Positions 11,292 to 22,275 of a DNA stretch of 64,000 bases are shown one piece after another. This stretch comes from Gnetum montanum (taxonomy: Eukaryota > Streptophyta > Gnetopsida > Gnetales > Gnetaceae). A program made the translations under genes and the position numbers. Numbering within the stretch: the first letter of the stretch is position 1; each line of letters starts with the position of its first letter. Below the pieces are notes generated by a model. That model was given only the letters and a program-made list of their open reading frames with translations. It searched no databases and was not told the origin of the DNA. The stretch is taken from the NCBI GenBank assembly GCA_015680685.1, contig MNCI01005245.1:900975-964974 (forward strand), written 5' to 3'.

Positions 11292-12301
11292 TGGAGTAGG
11301 TTCACTCCACAATTAAATCACCTTCAACACACTAAATATAGATATAATGAAAAGATAAAATTATTTTTTAGAAAATAAGAAAACTAGATAAATTCAATTA
11401 AAATTATCAGAAGATTACATCAGGGTTCACATAACCCACAAGCATCCAAAAACCTATCACACTCAAATGATATTGTAGAGCATGAGGCTCTATAATCACA
11501 CAATGGTTGTTTTTAATGCAAGACACAACCAATAGAAATCTCTCACACAACCCAAGACTAAGATCTCAACTCACAAGTGATATACAAGAGAATAGAACAC
11601 ATAGATCAACACACCACAAGCTGATCTTGGAGCTGCAATCACCTATTACGCTCAACCAATGTGCTTACCCAATATTTCATGCCCAGTTCTCCTTGCATAA
11701 AAGCTCTCTTGTCCTCTCATGAATGAAGGAATACATAATTACAAAGATTCAAAACCCTAGGAAGCTTTCTATTTTCTTCCATAGATGTTTACCACATGGA
11801 TTTGGAGCCTTTTGGATGTTTTCCAATTAATATGCCACGTTAAAGCTTTTTCTTCTTCGTTGACATAGATGTCTCTTGTATCATGTAAATGTCTTCTATG
11901 AAAGCTCTACTCTCAATAGAGACATCTAATATTTTTGGCATACATTTTCTATGGACTAGAGATGTTTAAACTTTAGGGGAGACATCTTTAGAAACATGTC
12001 TATCATTTTGGGAAGACATTTATCTTGAAGGTGCCAAAAGCAAAAATGCTTATTTTGATACTAGAAGCCTCTGAATGCCTCCCAACAAGTCTCCATAGGC
12101 CTTAGAACCTCATAAACTCATCAAAGTAAGCCAAAAAAATGCCTCCAAACATGCCAAAAGATCCAAGAATCTTCATCATAAAAATTCAACACAAAAACAC
12201 ACACAAAAACTAGACACACGTGTCTAGGCCTTCTCCAAGCGTGAAACCTGCAAAAACAACTTGTAGGACAAGCAAAAGGGAATCAAAAGAGGTGCTCTAT
12301 A
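11292..12301 (-). mobile_element. LTR E3 (reverse)
   Basis: This is the reverse complement of an E-type LTR. On the minus strand it starts near ATAGAGCACCTCTTTTGATTC and ends GGAGTGAACCTACTCCA. A purine run (GGATGAAAGGG on the minus strand, 12,305-12,316) precedes the start, so it is a 3' LTR of a reversed E element. The rest of that element is replaced from 12,371 by element D. The mirror copy is E4 (58,631-59,625). The ORF at 11,507-11,722 lies inside this LTR and is not a gene. Confidence 0.8.
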
Positions 12302-12370
12302 CTAGCCCTTTCATCCTTTAAAAATTGAACTTATGTGAACAAGGGAGTAGGGGTAGAAGTGATTTCCCAT
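12302..12370. other. Stub of reversed element E between two LTRs
   Basis: Seventy bases remain of the internal end of the reversed E element. Its right end, GATTTCCCAT, abuts LTR C2. The mirror is 58,562-58,630, where ATGGGAAATC follows LTR C5. It marks the point where element D inserted next to the E LTR before the inverted duplication. Confidence 0.6.
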
Positions 12371-13226
12371 TGATGAGTGGCATGGTACCCCCTATGCTCA
12401 ACCATAGGAATCACAAGCATTCATGCATGATTTGGTTGAATTCCATGCATGGGACTAGTGGTGGTATCTAGATCATTATTCTTTGATAGTAGTTCTCTAT
12501 CTTCCCAATTGGACTAGTGGTAGCTTTGTCATGTATGGTTTAGTCCAAAGTAAGGCATATGATGTTGTCTAATTCTATGCTACTCCTAATGATGACAAAG
12601 AGATGAATTAATTAAGCTACTAAACAATGGAGGATAAAATATAAACTAGCCTACATGCTATGAGTATCCACTCTTAATCATCTATACATGTCTTGGATTT
12701 CATGAGACTACTTCTAAGATTTCCAACCATACATCACTGGGTGTGCCAAATGATACATTGCTGGATTACCAAGTACTTACACTTAAGTGCTCGTGACTAA
12801 GGCATACACATTCCGCTTAATGATAGGAATAGTAAATAGTAATAAATGGAAATGTTAACTAAAGGAAATAGTAAATAATTAACAATTAAAAGTAATAATA
12901 ATCTAAGTGGATGTTGCAATGATGGGAGAATCTCGATCTTTATTTCTAGTCATGTAATGTGTTCAAGTACGTCACACTCAAACAAAGTTTCCATATGGTT
13001 ACAAACATTACACTACAAGCATGCACTGGGAAAATAAGAGGACTAAAAAATAATCTACGAAGAAACTAACAGAAAACTAAAACTAGAACTATTTCTTCTA
13101 TCTATTGTTGTTCAAACTGTGCACCCAAATGCTGTATTTATAAGCTAGCACAGAGGAGATGATATCAAATATTCGACATTGCTTCCTGGGCTCTGATATC
13201 AGGGCTGACAAATTCATGACTCATCA
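12371..13226 (-). mobile_element. LTR C2, 3' LTR of reversed element D
   Basis: It reads TGATGAGTGGCATGG on the plus strand at its left end and AATTCATGACTCATCA at its right end, which is TGATGAG...CATCA on the element strand. On the element strand it is preceded by GTTAAGCGAG, a short purine-rich tract, after the D integrase C-terminus. Length is 856 bases, against 851 for its mirror C5. The two match closely (about seven differences in the first 125 bases by eye). Confidence 0.85.
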
Positions 13227-13382
13227 CTCGCTTAACAAGTTTGGCCTCATGGATTCATATAGAATCATCATGGTTTGATCCTTCCAATGGATCAAATATT
13301 CATGGCTCTTAACTCCTTGAGAGCTAGAAAATTTCCTTCAATTAAGTATGATTTCCTTTTTCTCCATTGAAGACTTAGACTA

Positions 13383-15425
13383 ATAAATAGCCCCCTTCAA
13401 CTCATCTATGCTTCCTTGTATGGTCTTCTCATCTACAAGCCCATGATAGTGCATAATATCTAAAACATTAAACACAAAATACATATCAACATCATTTGGT
13501 AAATCAATCTCAAAAGCATTATCATTAATTTTAGCCTTGATTTTGAAAGGCCTAATCTTTTTATCTTTCAATTTGGAGAAGTTAACACCTCTCAATTGCT
13601 TCTTCTTCAAGTGCATCCAAACCAAGTCACCAACAACAAAATTAGGCTTTCGCTTGCCCTCATTCCTCTTGAGGACTCTCTCTTTAGCTTTCTTCTTAAG
13701 ATTTGATTTTACTTGTGCATGGAGATCCCTTATCTCTTACATAAAATTAGCACTAAGTTGAGCTTCACCATCAGAGCTCTTCAAAGTATCCACCATCTTT
13801 GGACAAAGTCCATAATTCACCTCAAATGAGCTTTTATTAATAGCAACATGAAAAAGCATTATTATATAAAAATTTAACATGAAACAACAAGTTTTTCCAC
13901 CTATTAGGCTACCCATCACATAAACATCTCAATATATTTAGCAAGGATTTATTCTCCACCTCCATTTGGCCATTAGATTATGGATGGTATGCACTAGAAA
14001 AATTCAAATTTATCCCTAAAATCTACCAAAGGGACATCCAAAAATGATTTGTGAACTTGGAGTCTCTATCACTAACAATATTGAAAGGAATACCTTGCAA
14101 CTTCACAACATTCTAGAAAAATAAATTTGCAACATGAGAGGCATCACTGATCTTCTTACATGAAATAAAATATGCCATTTTTGGGAACCTTTCCACAACA
14201 ACAAAAATTGCATTATTCCCACTCTTGGTCTTTGGAATGTCATTCAAAAATTCTATTGACACACTTCCCCATGGACCTTTGGGAATTGGCAAAGTCATAT
14301 GGTGTTCATCCACACCTTTACCTCCTTCAAACTTTTGACATGTCAAGCACTCCTTCACAAATTTTGAGACTCCTCTTATCATACCATGCCAAAAATAGTA
14401 CCTAACTACAAGTTCCAATGTTTTATCCCTATCCATATGACTTTCCATGCCATTACAATGCTTTTCGAACAAAATATTCTTCCTAAAATCATAATTAGGA
14501 ACACATACCTTCCCATTCTTAAATAACATTTCATCTTGAATATGATAGTCCCTCCATTNCCAATGGAGGGACTATCATATTCAAGATGAAATGTTATTTA
14601 AGAATGGGNTTTTTCCTTAACTCATTCAATTTTTCAGAAAAGAAAGTAATAGGCCTCCCTTCTTGTGAAAGTACCCCACCAATGGCAAGTCCACTTGCAT
14701 CCACCTCTATGAAAAAGCTTTGGAAAATCTAGAATTGCAAGCACTAGTTCACTAGTAATATTTTCTTTCAACAAGTCAAAGCTCCCTTGGGTTTCATTGA
14801 CCCACCTAAATTCCTTATTTTTCTTCAACAAAGAAAACATAGGCCACAAAATACCACTAAAATTTTTGATGAATCGTCTATAAAAACCTACTAAACCAAG
14901 GAATGATCAAATCTTGCCAACATTCTTAGGAGTTGGCCAATCCCTTCTAGCCTTCACCTTGGTAGCTCTCATGATTTTTATAAACCACATGCTCCAAATT
15001 TGTGATTTTCCTCTTGAAGAAATGACTTTTCTTCATGTTGATCACCAACTGTGCCTCCTTCAACTTAAGCCACACCATCCTCAAGTGATCCAAATGCTCT
15101 TCCTCATTAGAGATATACACTATAATATAGTTTTAAAAGACAATACAAAACTTACCAATCAAGTCCTTCAATACATCATGCATCAACCTCATTAATGTAG
15201 CAGGTGGATTTGTGAGCCCAAATAGCATCACCAACCACTCAAATAATCCATCCAGTGTTTTTAAAACTATATTTCACTCATCACTAGGCCTGATTCTAAT
15301 TTGATGGTATCTAATCTTGAAATCAATTTTGCTAAAAATTTTAGCATTAGTAAGGACATCAAGGATATCATCCATCCTTAGAATAGGAAACCTGTATCTC
15401 ACAAAACTAGGTTTCAACAATGTGT
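13383..15425 (-). pseudogene. Pol of element D (RT-RNase H-integrase), left copy
   Basis: On the minus strand, from 15,425 to 13,383, the remains are: RT N-terminus ([25 protein letters not shown]), then RT palm and thumb, a piece of RNase H, the integrase zinc-binding end (FVKECLTCQKF), the integrase core (PIPKGPWGSVSIEFLND, then NAIFVVVERFPKMAYFI), and a C-terminal module with KKQLRGVNFSKL, IRPFKIKAKIND and VFNVLDI. That order and the PF-type C-terminal module fit Ty3/Gypsy chromovirus-like elements. The RT catalytic YxDD is replaced (FLNY in the mirror copy, also destroyed here). The first integrase Asp reads Glu (SIEFL). About 410 bases of RNase H and integrase start are missing at the N at 14,609. 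The product is dead. Confidence 0.8.
14511..14609. other. Inverted assembly artefact between two Ns (14,559 and 14,609)
   Basis: The 48 bases 14,511-14,558 are followed, after one N, by their exact reverse complement up to 14,608, and then by a second N. The mirror copy in the right arm has the single sequence (54,628-54,663) preceded by about 410 bases that are absent here. The small perfect palindrome is therefore a contig end placed backwards, and the second N hides a real gap. Confidence 0.85.
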
Positions 15426-15720
15426 ATCAAATTTGTCTACTTCAAGGCAGAGGAAGCTATATGCATTGTTGATACACATGGTGGGGATCCTAGTTTTGTT
15501 GAAGAGTCCACATGTTGGAATTTAGCCTTGAAGAGTCCACATGGTGGGGATCCTAGCCCCACATACTATGCTAGCATGTGGACCAATGTATAGAACACAA
15601 ACAAGCTTCAAACTTGATTAATCTAGCTCAAACACTACTTTCATAGGCCTTACACATTGGGAATATGAGATAAGAAACTCACACATTGAATAGATGGTTT
15701 TTACATGTTGGGTGTATCAA
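15426..15720. other. Unclassified junction segment between D and B (left)
   Basis: No coding text. It contains two copies of the phrase AAGAGTCCACATG-TGG and GGTGGGGATCCTAG (15,470-15,560). It also has an inverted pair AACAATGTGTATCAA (15,417-15,431) and TTGTTGATACACATGG (15,465-15,480), and the hairpin-like CCACATACTATGCTAGCATGTGG. It is mirrored at 53,140-53,435. It may be a small element or the truncated 5' side of B. Confidence 0.4.
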
Positions 15721-16495
15721 TTTTTAGCTTTTTAAATTATTTTGACAATAAAAAACAACTTTCTAGTATTTTTCACAAGATTTTTCCTTATTTTCACTAT
15801 TTTTAAAATATTTTTTTAGTTTGACTATTTTTACTAGCTTTTTTACTTATTTTAGCAGTTTCCAACCTGTTTTCTCTAGATTTTTGCTAATTTTGACAAT
15901 TTATAATCTATTTTCACCATATTTCTACTTATTTTAGCAATCTAATGCATGTTTTCGCTAAGTTTTCCTTATTTTAATCATAAAATCACATGAACAATAA
16001 ATATTATTATTTAATATTATTCTTGATAATGTTCGACCTTGTTTGACCTCCTTTTACATTATTTGATATCATTTGACAATATTTTTTATCATTTTAGCAT
16101 CATTTTGATTTCATTTGGTATTTGACCTTATTTGACATTATTGTTAACATCATTTGGCCTCATTTTATTCCATTTCATATCATTTGATGTCGTTTGGTAT
16201 CATTAAGACCTTATTCAACCTCATTTGACATCATTTTGCATGGTTTTAGCTTCATTTGGCCCTTACTTTACATCATTTGACATCATTTGGCCCTTGTTTC
16301 ATCTTGTTACATCTCAGTATATCTTCTTTGACCTTAGTTTATCATTTTATGATCTTATTGAGCCTTATTTTTCCTTGTTCTACATTTTTTTGATCCTGTT
16401 CAACTATGTTATGCTTTAGTGTCATAACATTTTACATGATTTTAGCATGATTTGACAATTATGTGATATAGATGTTAGTTAATATGCTTTTGTTG
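15721..16495 (+). repeat. Degenerate tandem repeats upstream of B RT
   Basis: Two blocks are visible. The first (15,740-15,990) repeats a theme of TTTTCACTATTTTT / CTTATTTTAGCAATTT every 35-60 bases. The second (16,020-16,440) repeats CATTTGACATCATTTGG with many variants. On the element strand they end just before a pyrimidine-rich stretch and TAG at 16,500. The mirror is 52,310-53,110. The position directly 5' of the RT linker matches that of the AGTTTA arrays beside the RT of element A. Confidence 0.65.
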
Positions 16496-16554
16496 ACATG
16501 TAGGATTAAAGCATGGATACATGGGCACAATTCGACCTTCCCTTAAGCTTGAGT

Positions 16555-16912
16555 CAACCTTATAGTGATGTGAAAGATCAATTAACCTCAAATTCTTAGA
16601 CCTTGAACCTTGGAGCCTATTTTACCATATAGCCTCAATAGAGAAGTCCCTAGATTGGCCCGAATGCCTAGTTAAGACTCTTGATTTAGAGGCTAGAGAT
16701 ACCATAAGAAATTCTCTAGTTGATATCCCTATTACAAACCTCAATGGTGAGGAGAAAATCCTAAAGCTAAGCTCCTCACTAGAACCCCAAATGACCTAAG
16801 ACATCATCAAGATCCTTCAAAATAACATTAAAGTCTTTGCTTGGTGATACAAGGATCTGCCAGGATTGGATCCACATTTAGTGTAACATAACATCATACT
16901 TGACCATAGTAT
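16555..16912 (+). pseudogene. B pol, part 1: linker and RT start (left copy)
   Basis: One frame reads INLKFLDLEPWS, EKSLDWPECLVKTLDLEARD, then ILKLSSSLEPQ, ILQNNIKVFAW and KDLPGLDPHLV. It aligns piece by piece with element A (TKPLDIEAE, ILKLSTLLQPK, NIKAFAW, DMPGLDPRIVQHNIILD), which shows that B is a Tat-lineage relative of A. Three stops break it, at positions where A has Ala, Ser and Gln. It ends in the 5-bp duplication AGTAT at the solo LTR S1 and resumes at 18,621. Confidence 0.75.
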
Positions 16913-18620
16913 TGAAACACCAGTAATTTTAGCCTAACACTTTGAAACGAGAATAACTTAGGCCCTTTTGAGCTTTTGGAAGGCAAAAATTTGACTAAGG
17001 CATGTAACTCACGCTCGACTTGTCAAGCCAGCTTGCCCACGCTAGCTTGCTCATACTCTTCTTGTCAAGCTACATTGCCCTCAGCGTGAGAAACTCCAAT
17101 GACTCCAAAATCAAGTCAAAGATGGTCTAATCTGAGGGTGCAAGCCATCGTCAAGGTTCACTGTTGTCCACTTCAAGTATTAGCATTCGAGAGTTCAAAT
17201 TTGAGGTCAAATTGTACAAATTTTCTTACTCACACTGAGGTCACGCTGGTAGTGTGAGTACAACATGACCAACTCTGAGAGCCTCAAAAATGAGTCAAAA
17301 TGGTTTGATTTCAAAGTTTCAAGTCATCCTCAAGATTCATTTTTGATAACTTCAAGTCCCAGCCTCTAGAATTCCATATTTCAGGTCCAAAATTGCAAGT
17401 TTTTTTAGCTCACGCTGATAGCGTGAGTCCAGCGTGAGCTACCAAAAGTGGTTTAAAACAAGGCACATCCAAGATTAATTTTCAACTTGCAGATCACTCT
17501 CAAGGTCAACCACAGTTAGAAAATTTTTGCACTCAAAGAATAGGCTTCAAGGATCAAAAATTGGTGTGAAATATGTCATTTTCATTAGGTCACGTTGAGG
17601 TTACACAGGCAGCGTGAGTGCAGCATGAGTACTGATCACGCCCGATCAAAAGCATGCCAAACACATGCTAAGGACATGCCAAGACAAAATCAACTCATGC
17701 TGGAATCTTTGGTGAAATAGAGATGCCTCAAACAGTCACAAAACCACTCACAGTAGCACCCTGCAGTAGTCAATTAAGGGATCAAGAAGTTTCAAGAGAG
17801 CCGGAGTCAATTTTTCTTGTTGTACATTATCATTTTCATTGTAAATTTTCATCATTTGTAAGCTTGTCAAGCTCTTATGCTCCAAATTGTATCTGCTTCT
17901 ATGGGTGTAAGCTAGCTTGCATAAACCAATACATGTTGTAAGATTCAGTGCATCCAGTCAAGAACGTAGCCCACCTACGCACATCCAATTGACACATAGC
18001 TGTCCATCTAACACCTGTCACATGATTCACTTTCCTCTCATTTTCCAGCCATTGATCTCACCCATGGATTCCACACCCAAGAGAAGCCAAACCTTATAAA
18101 TACCTTGTCAATTCACATAAATAGTGTTGGCAATTTTGAAGGTTGACGGCTAACGAAACACTAACTAGAAACTTTTGGATGCTTGGGCGCACCTGCAAGC
18201 ATATCACCCCGGGGCTTAGCGCTTGACTTGCCATCCACAAGTGCAGCTATGCTTTCACCGGTGCACATTCATTCTAAGTAATACAATATAATTCATTTTT
18301 TCTTTCCATTATATTGTCTACTCTGTTTTAAATTCAGTTTATGCTTTATTTACAATACAGTTCTGTATACGCTCTGTTTGCATTTAGTGTGTCACTATTT
18401 ACATTTCGTACATCATCAGTTGTGATAACCCCAGTGCTAACCATAGCTTACGCTCAGGGAAGTCCTTAGTTGATTTGCATGTAGACCATCCAAGGCACTC
18501 TGCCTTTGTTTCCTTTTCCAACTTTCCCTCATGCGAAGGCAAGGTCGGCTGTGTCTCTCCAACAATCTTTCAGCGTTTGTTTTCCCTGCCAACCTCACGC
18601 CAACGATTTCGGATAGTACA
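16913..18620 (+). mobile_element. Solo LTR S1 with target duplication AGTAT
   Basis: The LTR begins TGAAACACCAGTAA and ends CGGATAGTACA. AGTAT occurs directly before it (16,908-16,912) and after it (18,621-18,625), and the two halves of B pol are continuous across it. No internal region is present, so it is a solo LTR produced by LTR-LTR recombination. Length is 1,708 bases. U3 contains an array of CTCACGCT/AGCGTGAG motifs (about 17,000-17,640). Its end resembles that of the A LTR (CGGGCGGTACA), so the families are related. It has no counterpart at the mirror position in the right arm. Confidence 0.92.
17000..17640. repeat. U3 array of CTCACGCT / AGCGTGAG motifs in S1
   Basis: The motif occurs singly and as spaced inverted pairs, for example CTCACGCTGATAGCGTGAG near 17,412. 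It is scattered roughly every 30-100 bases. The same array, in reverse orientation, occurs in S2 (about 56,560-57,290). Confidence 0.7.
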
Positions 18621-21600
18621 AGTATCAAGCATGTTAAGAAAAATTTTTACAAAATTAGATTAGATTTGGCCCTGGTAGTTCATGATGAGATCAAAAAGCT
18701 TTACCAAGAAGGTTTCATTCAGGTTGTTGATTATACTAATTGGATGTCTAACATAGTGGTAGTTCCCAAGAAAAATAGGGGCATTCGTATTTATATTAAT
18801 GTTTGAGACCTCAAAAAGCAAACTATTAAAGATGATTTTTCTTTTCCTAGTATTAATCAACTCATTAACACTACTATTGGGCATGCCTTTATTATTCTTT
18901 ATATATGGGTTGTTAGGATATAACCAAGTTATAATCAACCAAAAAAATCAATTGTACATGACTATTGTGACTTCTTGGAGAACTGTCTATTACAAAATGA
19001 TGTCATTTAGCTTAAAGAATGTAAGGGAAACTTATCAATGGGTCATGACTTATATCTACATGTTAGGATTACTGAATGATTACATTGATGATATAGCCAT
19101 CAAGTCCAAATTAGCTAATAATCATGCACATGATCTTGATTTAGTGTTCCAATAATGTCTTAAGTACAAGATTAGACTTAATACTAAGAAGTCTATCTTC
19201 TGTGTTAAAATTGGTAAGATGCTTGGTTTCATAGTGCTTGAGGTAGGGATACATGTTAATCCTAATAAGGTTAAGGCCATAACCAACTTGGCAACACCTA
19301 CTAACCTTAAGGAACTACAAGGATTATAGGATAGATTATAATTTATTCATAGGTTCATCTCAAGGCTCACAGATAGGCTAAAACCCATGCAACACTTGCT
19401 TAAAAAGGGTGTTCACTATGAGTGGACTAACTAATGGCAAGAATCTTTTGATAACATTAAGAAAGATTTGGCCTAATTACCTACCATGTATCCACCTTAG
19501 AAGAACAAGCCATTTTACATTTACCTTGCAGTGTCCAACACATCCCTAGCCTATCTACTCTGTCAAAAATGAGATGATGGAGCAAAGCTACCCATTTACT
19601 ATTTGATCCACTCATTAATATCCTATGAGATCTGATACACTAAGGCTAAGAAACACTATTTATCCCTAGTCTTCTCTCTAATGAAGTGAAAACACTACCT
19701 TTTTAGGAGCCAAGTCAACATCATATGCAAGGATAATGTGCTAAGAGCCATAATGACCAACATTTATGAGAGTAGTCATATAACTCAATGGAAGGTTATA
19801 ACAACTTAGTTTGACTTACATTACATCTTCCAAGCCTTAAAGAAAGGTCAAGCTATTACCACTCAACTCACAACTTCCCCAATCAAGGATAATGCAACCA
19901 TAGATCTTGAATTCCCCAATGAGCATGTCAAAAATATTAACAAGGTACTCAAAGAGGTCATAGTACATTTTGATAAAGCTTCAACTACTCATGGAGCAAG
20001 TGTAGCTATCATCATGACATTACCCTTTGGTGAGATTTAATCTTTCACTTATCATTTCCAATTTTAATGCACCAACAACATAGTAGAGTACGAAGGAATA
20101 ATCAAAGAAATGATGGTAGCTTGTAACCAACGAATTACATGTTTAATGATAAAAGTTGATTCACAACTAGTGGTTAACAAAGTAACTAAGCTCTACACTT
20201 GCAAAGCCAAACATTTATAATCTTATTTCAACCTAGCTAAAAAACTCATGTCATAGTTTATAGATGTTAGTATCCAATATATTCCTCAAGTTGAGAACAC
20301 CTTAGCTGATGCCATTACCACTATAGCTCTAAGTGTGACATCAAATGTGTTTAGCAAGTTGTCTTTCTTGATTAAGAATGTGCTCTTCCCATCACATAGA
20401 ACATTGAAGGTATCTCTATAGCCACCATTAACAATGTTTCTCAAAAAGAGTGGTATGATGACATTAGGTTTTACCTAATGCATGGTGAACCTTTACAAAA
20501 GCTAAATACTGCTTAAAAGGATGCTATACATAAAAGATCAAAATAATACATCATTGTATCCAATAATACATTATGTTGAAGGTCTTACAATGGATGTATT
20601 ATTGGTATGCTTGAGTCAAGCAAAACTCCACATGGTCCTTGAACAGGTACACGAGGGCATATGTGGAGGACATATAGGACCTAAAGCCATCGCCACAAAG
20701 ATTAGATGCTTAGGATAGTATTGGTCCTATATGGAAAGCAATTACTTACATAGGGTTAATACTTGTGACATCTGTTAATGGTATAGTAACCTCATACACA
20801 TGCCACTAACTAAGTTACACACTACTTAGATTACATGGTCGTTCTAACTATGAGGAATTAATATATTTGGACCTATAACTCCTAAGTATTCTATAGGGCA
20901 TAGCTTCATCATCATTGCAACCAAGTACTTCACAAAGTGGGTTGAAGCTATCCCTATAAGGAAAACACAACACAACAAGTTTATAAATTTGTGTTAGATA
21001 ACATAGTATCCCATTTTGGCCTATCTTTGATAATTATTCCATATAATAAATCATAATATAGTAGCTGAGAGATGCAACCCTTTTATCAACAATTAAATAT
21101 TAAGTATTCGTTTTCATCACCATACTATCCACAAGCTAATGGCCCAGTTGAAGCTAGCAACAAAGTCATTGTAAACCTCCTTAAGAAAATGTTAAATAAT
21201 GATAAATGTAAATGACATGAACAACTTTTGTATGCCCTTTGGGCTTATAGGCCAATCTTTAGAACTACAACTAGTGCCACCTAGTATAGCCTTGTTTATG
21301 GATCTGAAGCTATTTTACCTCTTGAATTGCAGGTTTCATCATTAAGGGTAGCTCTATCTAACTTAATCAATGATGAGCAGAATAAGGAGTTGCATATCAT
21401 TGACCTCGATTCAGTGGATGAACAACAAATACAAAATACTAGTCAACATCAAATGATATTAAGAGAAGTAGAAGTAATAACATTGTCATGATCTAAATTG
21501 GTGGAAAGTCAAGGAAGGAGACACAATCTTAAACATCGTATGCGAACATGCAGATAAATTCTTCACCAATTTAGAAGGGCCTTTATTAATCAACAAAGCT

Positions 21601-21775
21601 TATGATAACAAAACATTGAAGTTGGCGTAGATGGATGGGAATGAATTGACCAATCCAATTAAGCATTTCTATCTCAAATCTTATTATATCTAACATTGAC
21701 CTATTTTCTTGTAGTATTTTTTTGCATTTATTTATAGGTTTAAATGGATGATTGACATTACTAACCTCAGTCACC
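18621..21775 (+). pseudogene. B pol, part 2: RT, RNase H, second RNase H, integrase (left copy)
   Basis: The polyprotein resumes in the TSD. Visible in order: RT (DEIKKLYQEGFIQ, NWMSNIVVVPKKN, then GYNQVIINQKNQLYMTIV), the intact catalytic YIDD at 19,081-19,092, thumb (LGFIVLEVGIHVNPNKVKAI), RNase H, then an additional RNase H (NNIVEYEGIIKEMMVA, VDSQLVVNKVTKLYTCKAKHL). That second domain is a hallmark of the Tat lineage. Integrase follows with HEGICGGHIGPKAIATKI, FGPITPKYSIGHSFII and KWVEAIP. More than 25 stops and frame changes are present, mostly TAA/TAG/TGA where the A element has Gln, Arg or Trp. Compared with the mirror copy (34,749-31,299), the segment before YIDD has lost three codons. 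Confidence 0.85.
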
Positions 21776-22275
21776 TACAACAAGTAAGCCTACATAACAT
21801 CTCATCTCTCTTTTTTTTTTGGCATCTCAAAAGACTGTAAACTTTGTACAAATATGTTAAACAAGATACAAATTTTTTATGTCCTACCAGTTATAATCAA
21901 GGTGGCCTATATCTTCTTATTGTCACATGTAAACTTATGTAACCTCTTGTAATCATATGTATTCTTTGACATTTTTTATTACCCTATTAGAGTTGTGCTT
22001 ATAAGATGAGCCTAAAGTCATCACAAATGTGTGAATCATCATGGTGGTGAGTTATCATGGGACCATAATGCATGAGATTTGGCTAGTTTGTTTGATCTTG
22101 TCAATAGAGTTTAATTCACATTATCTTCCTTACCCCTCTTAAGCCATAACCCTATAGCCAAATTGTAGCTTTTCTTACCTTGATAACAATGAAAACCTAT
22201 GTTTGATGTTCATGCACCATGGTCATGTAGCATCCTCTTCTATGAGCTCCATGAATCAAGTTCACTGAATGTAAC
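21776..22275 (+). other. B 3' non-coding region (left copy)
   Basis: No reading frame. The region is repeated in reverse at 31,299-31,830, including TGCACCATGGTCATGTAGC and the final TTCACTGAATGTAAC. It ends exactly where LTR C3 begins, so this is the inner end of the left palindrome arm. Confidence 0.75.

Larger units (their letters stand above)
6956..22275 (+). repeat. Left arm of giant imperfect palindrome
   Basis: This arm recurs in reverse complement at 31,299-64,000. Matched landmarks are: E gag start 6,986 with 63,969; end of gag zinc-knuckle ORF 8,197 with 62,760; F 3' LTR start 10,468 with 60,450; LTR C2 12,371-13,226 with C5 57,711-58,561; D stop codon about 13,383 with 57,556; B linker and RT 16,555-19,014 with 52,310-51,531; B integrase and 3' region to 22,275 with 34,626-31,299. 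The paired coordinates sum to about 70,930-70,957 in the outer part, then step down exactly where one arm has a private insertion (S1, S2 or the A complex). By eye, identity in aligned stretches is roughly 90% or slightly above. Confidence 0.9.
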
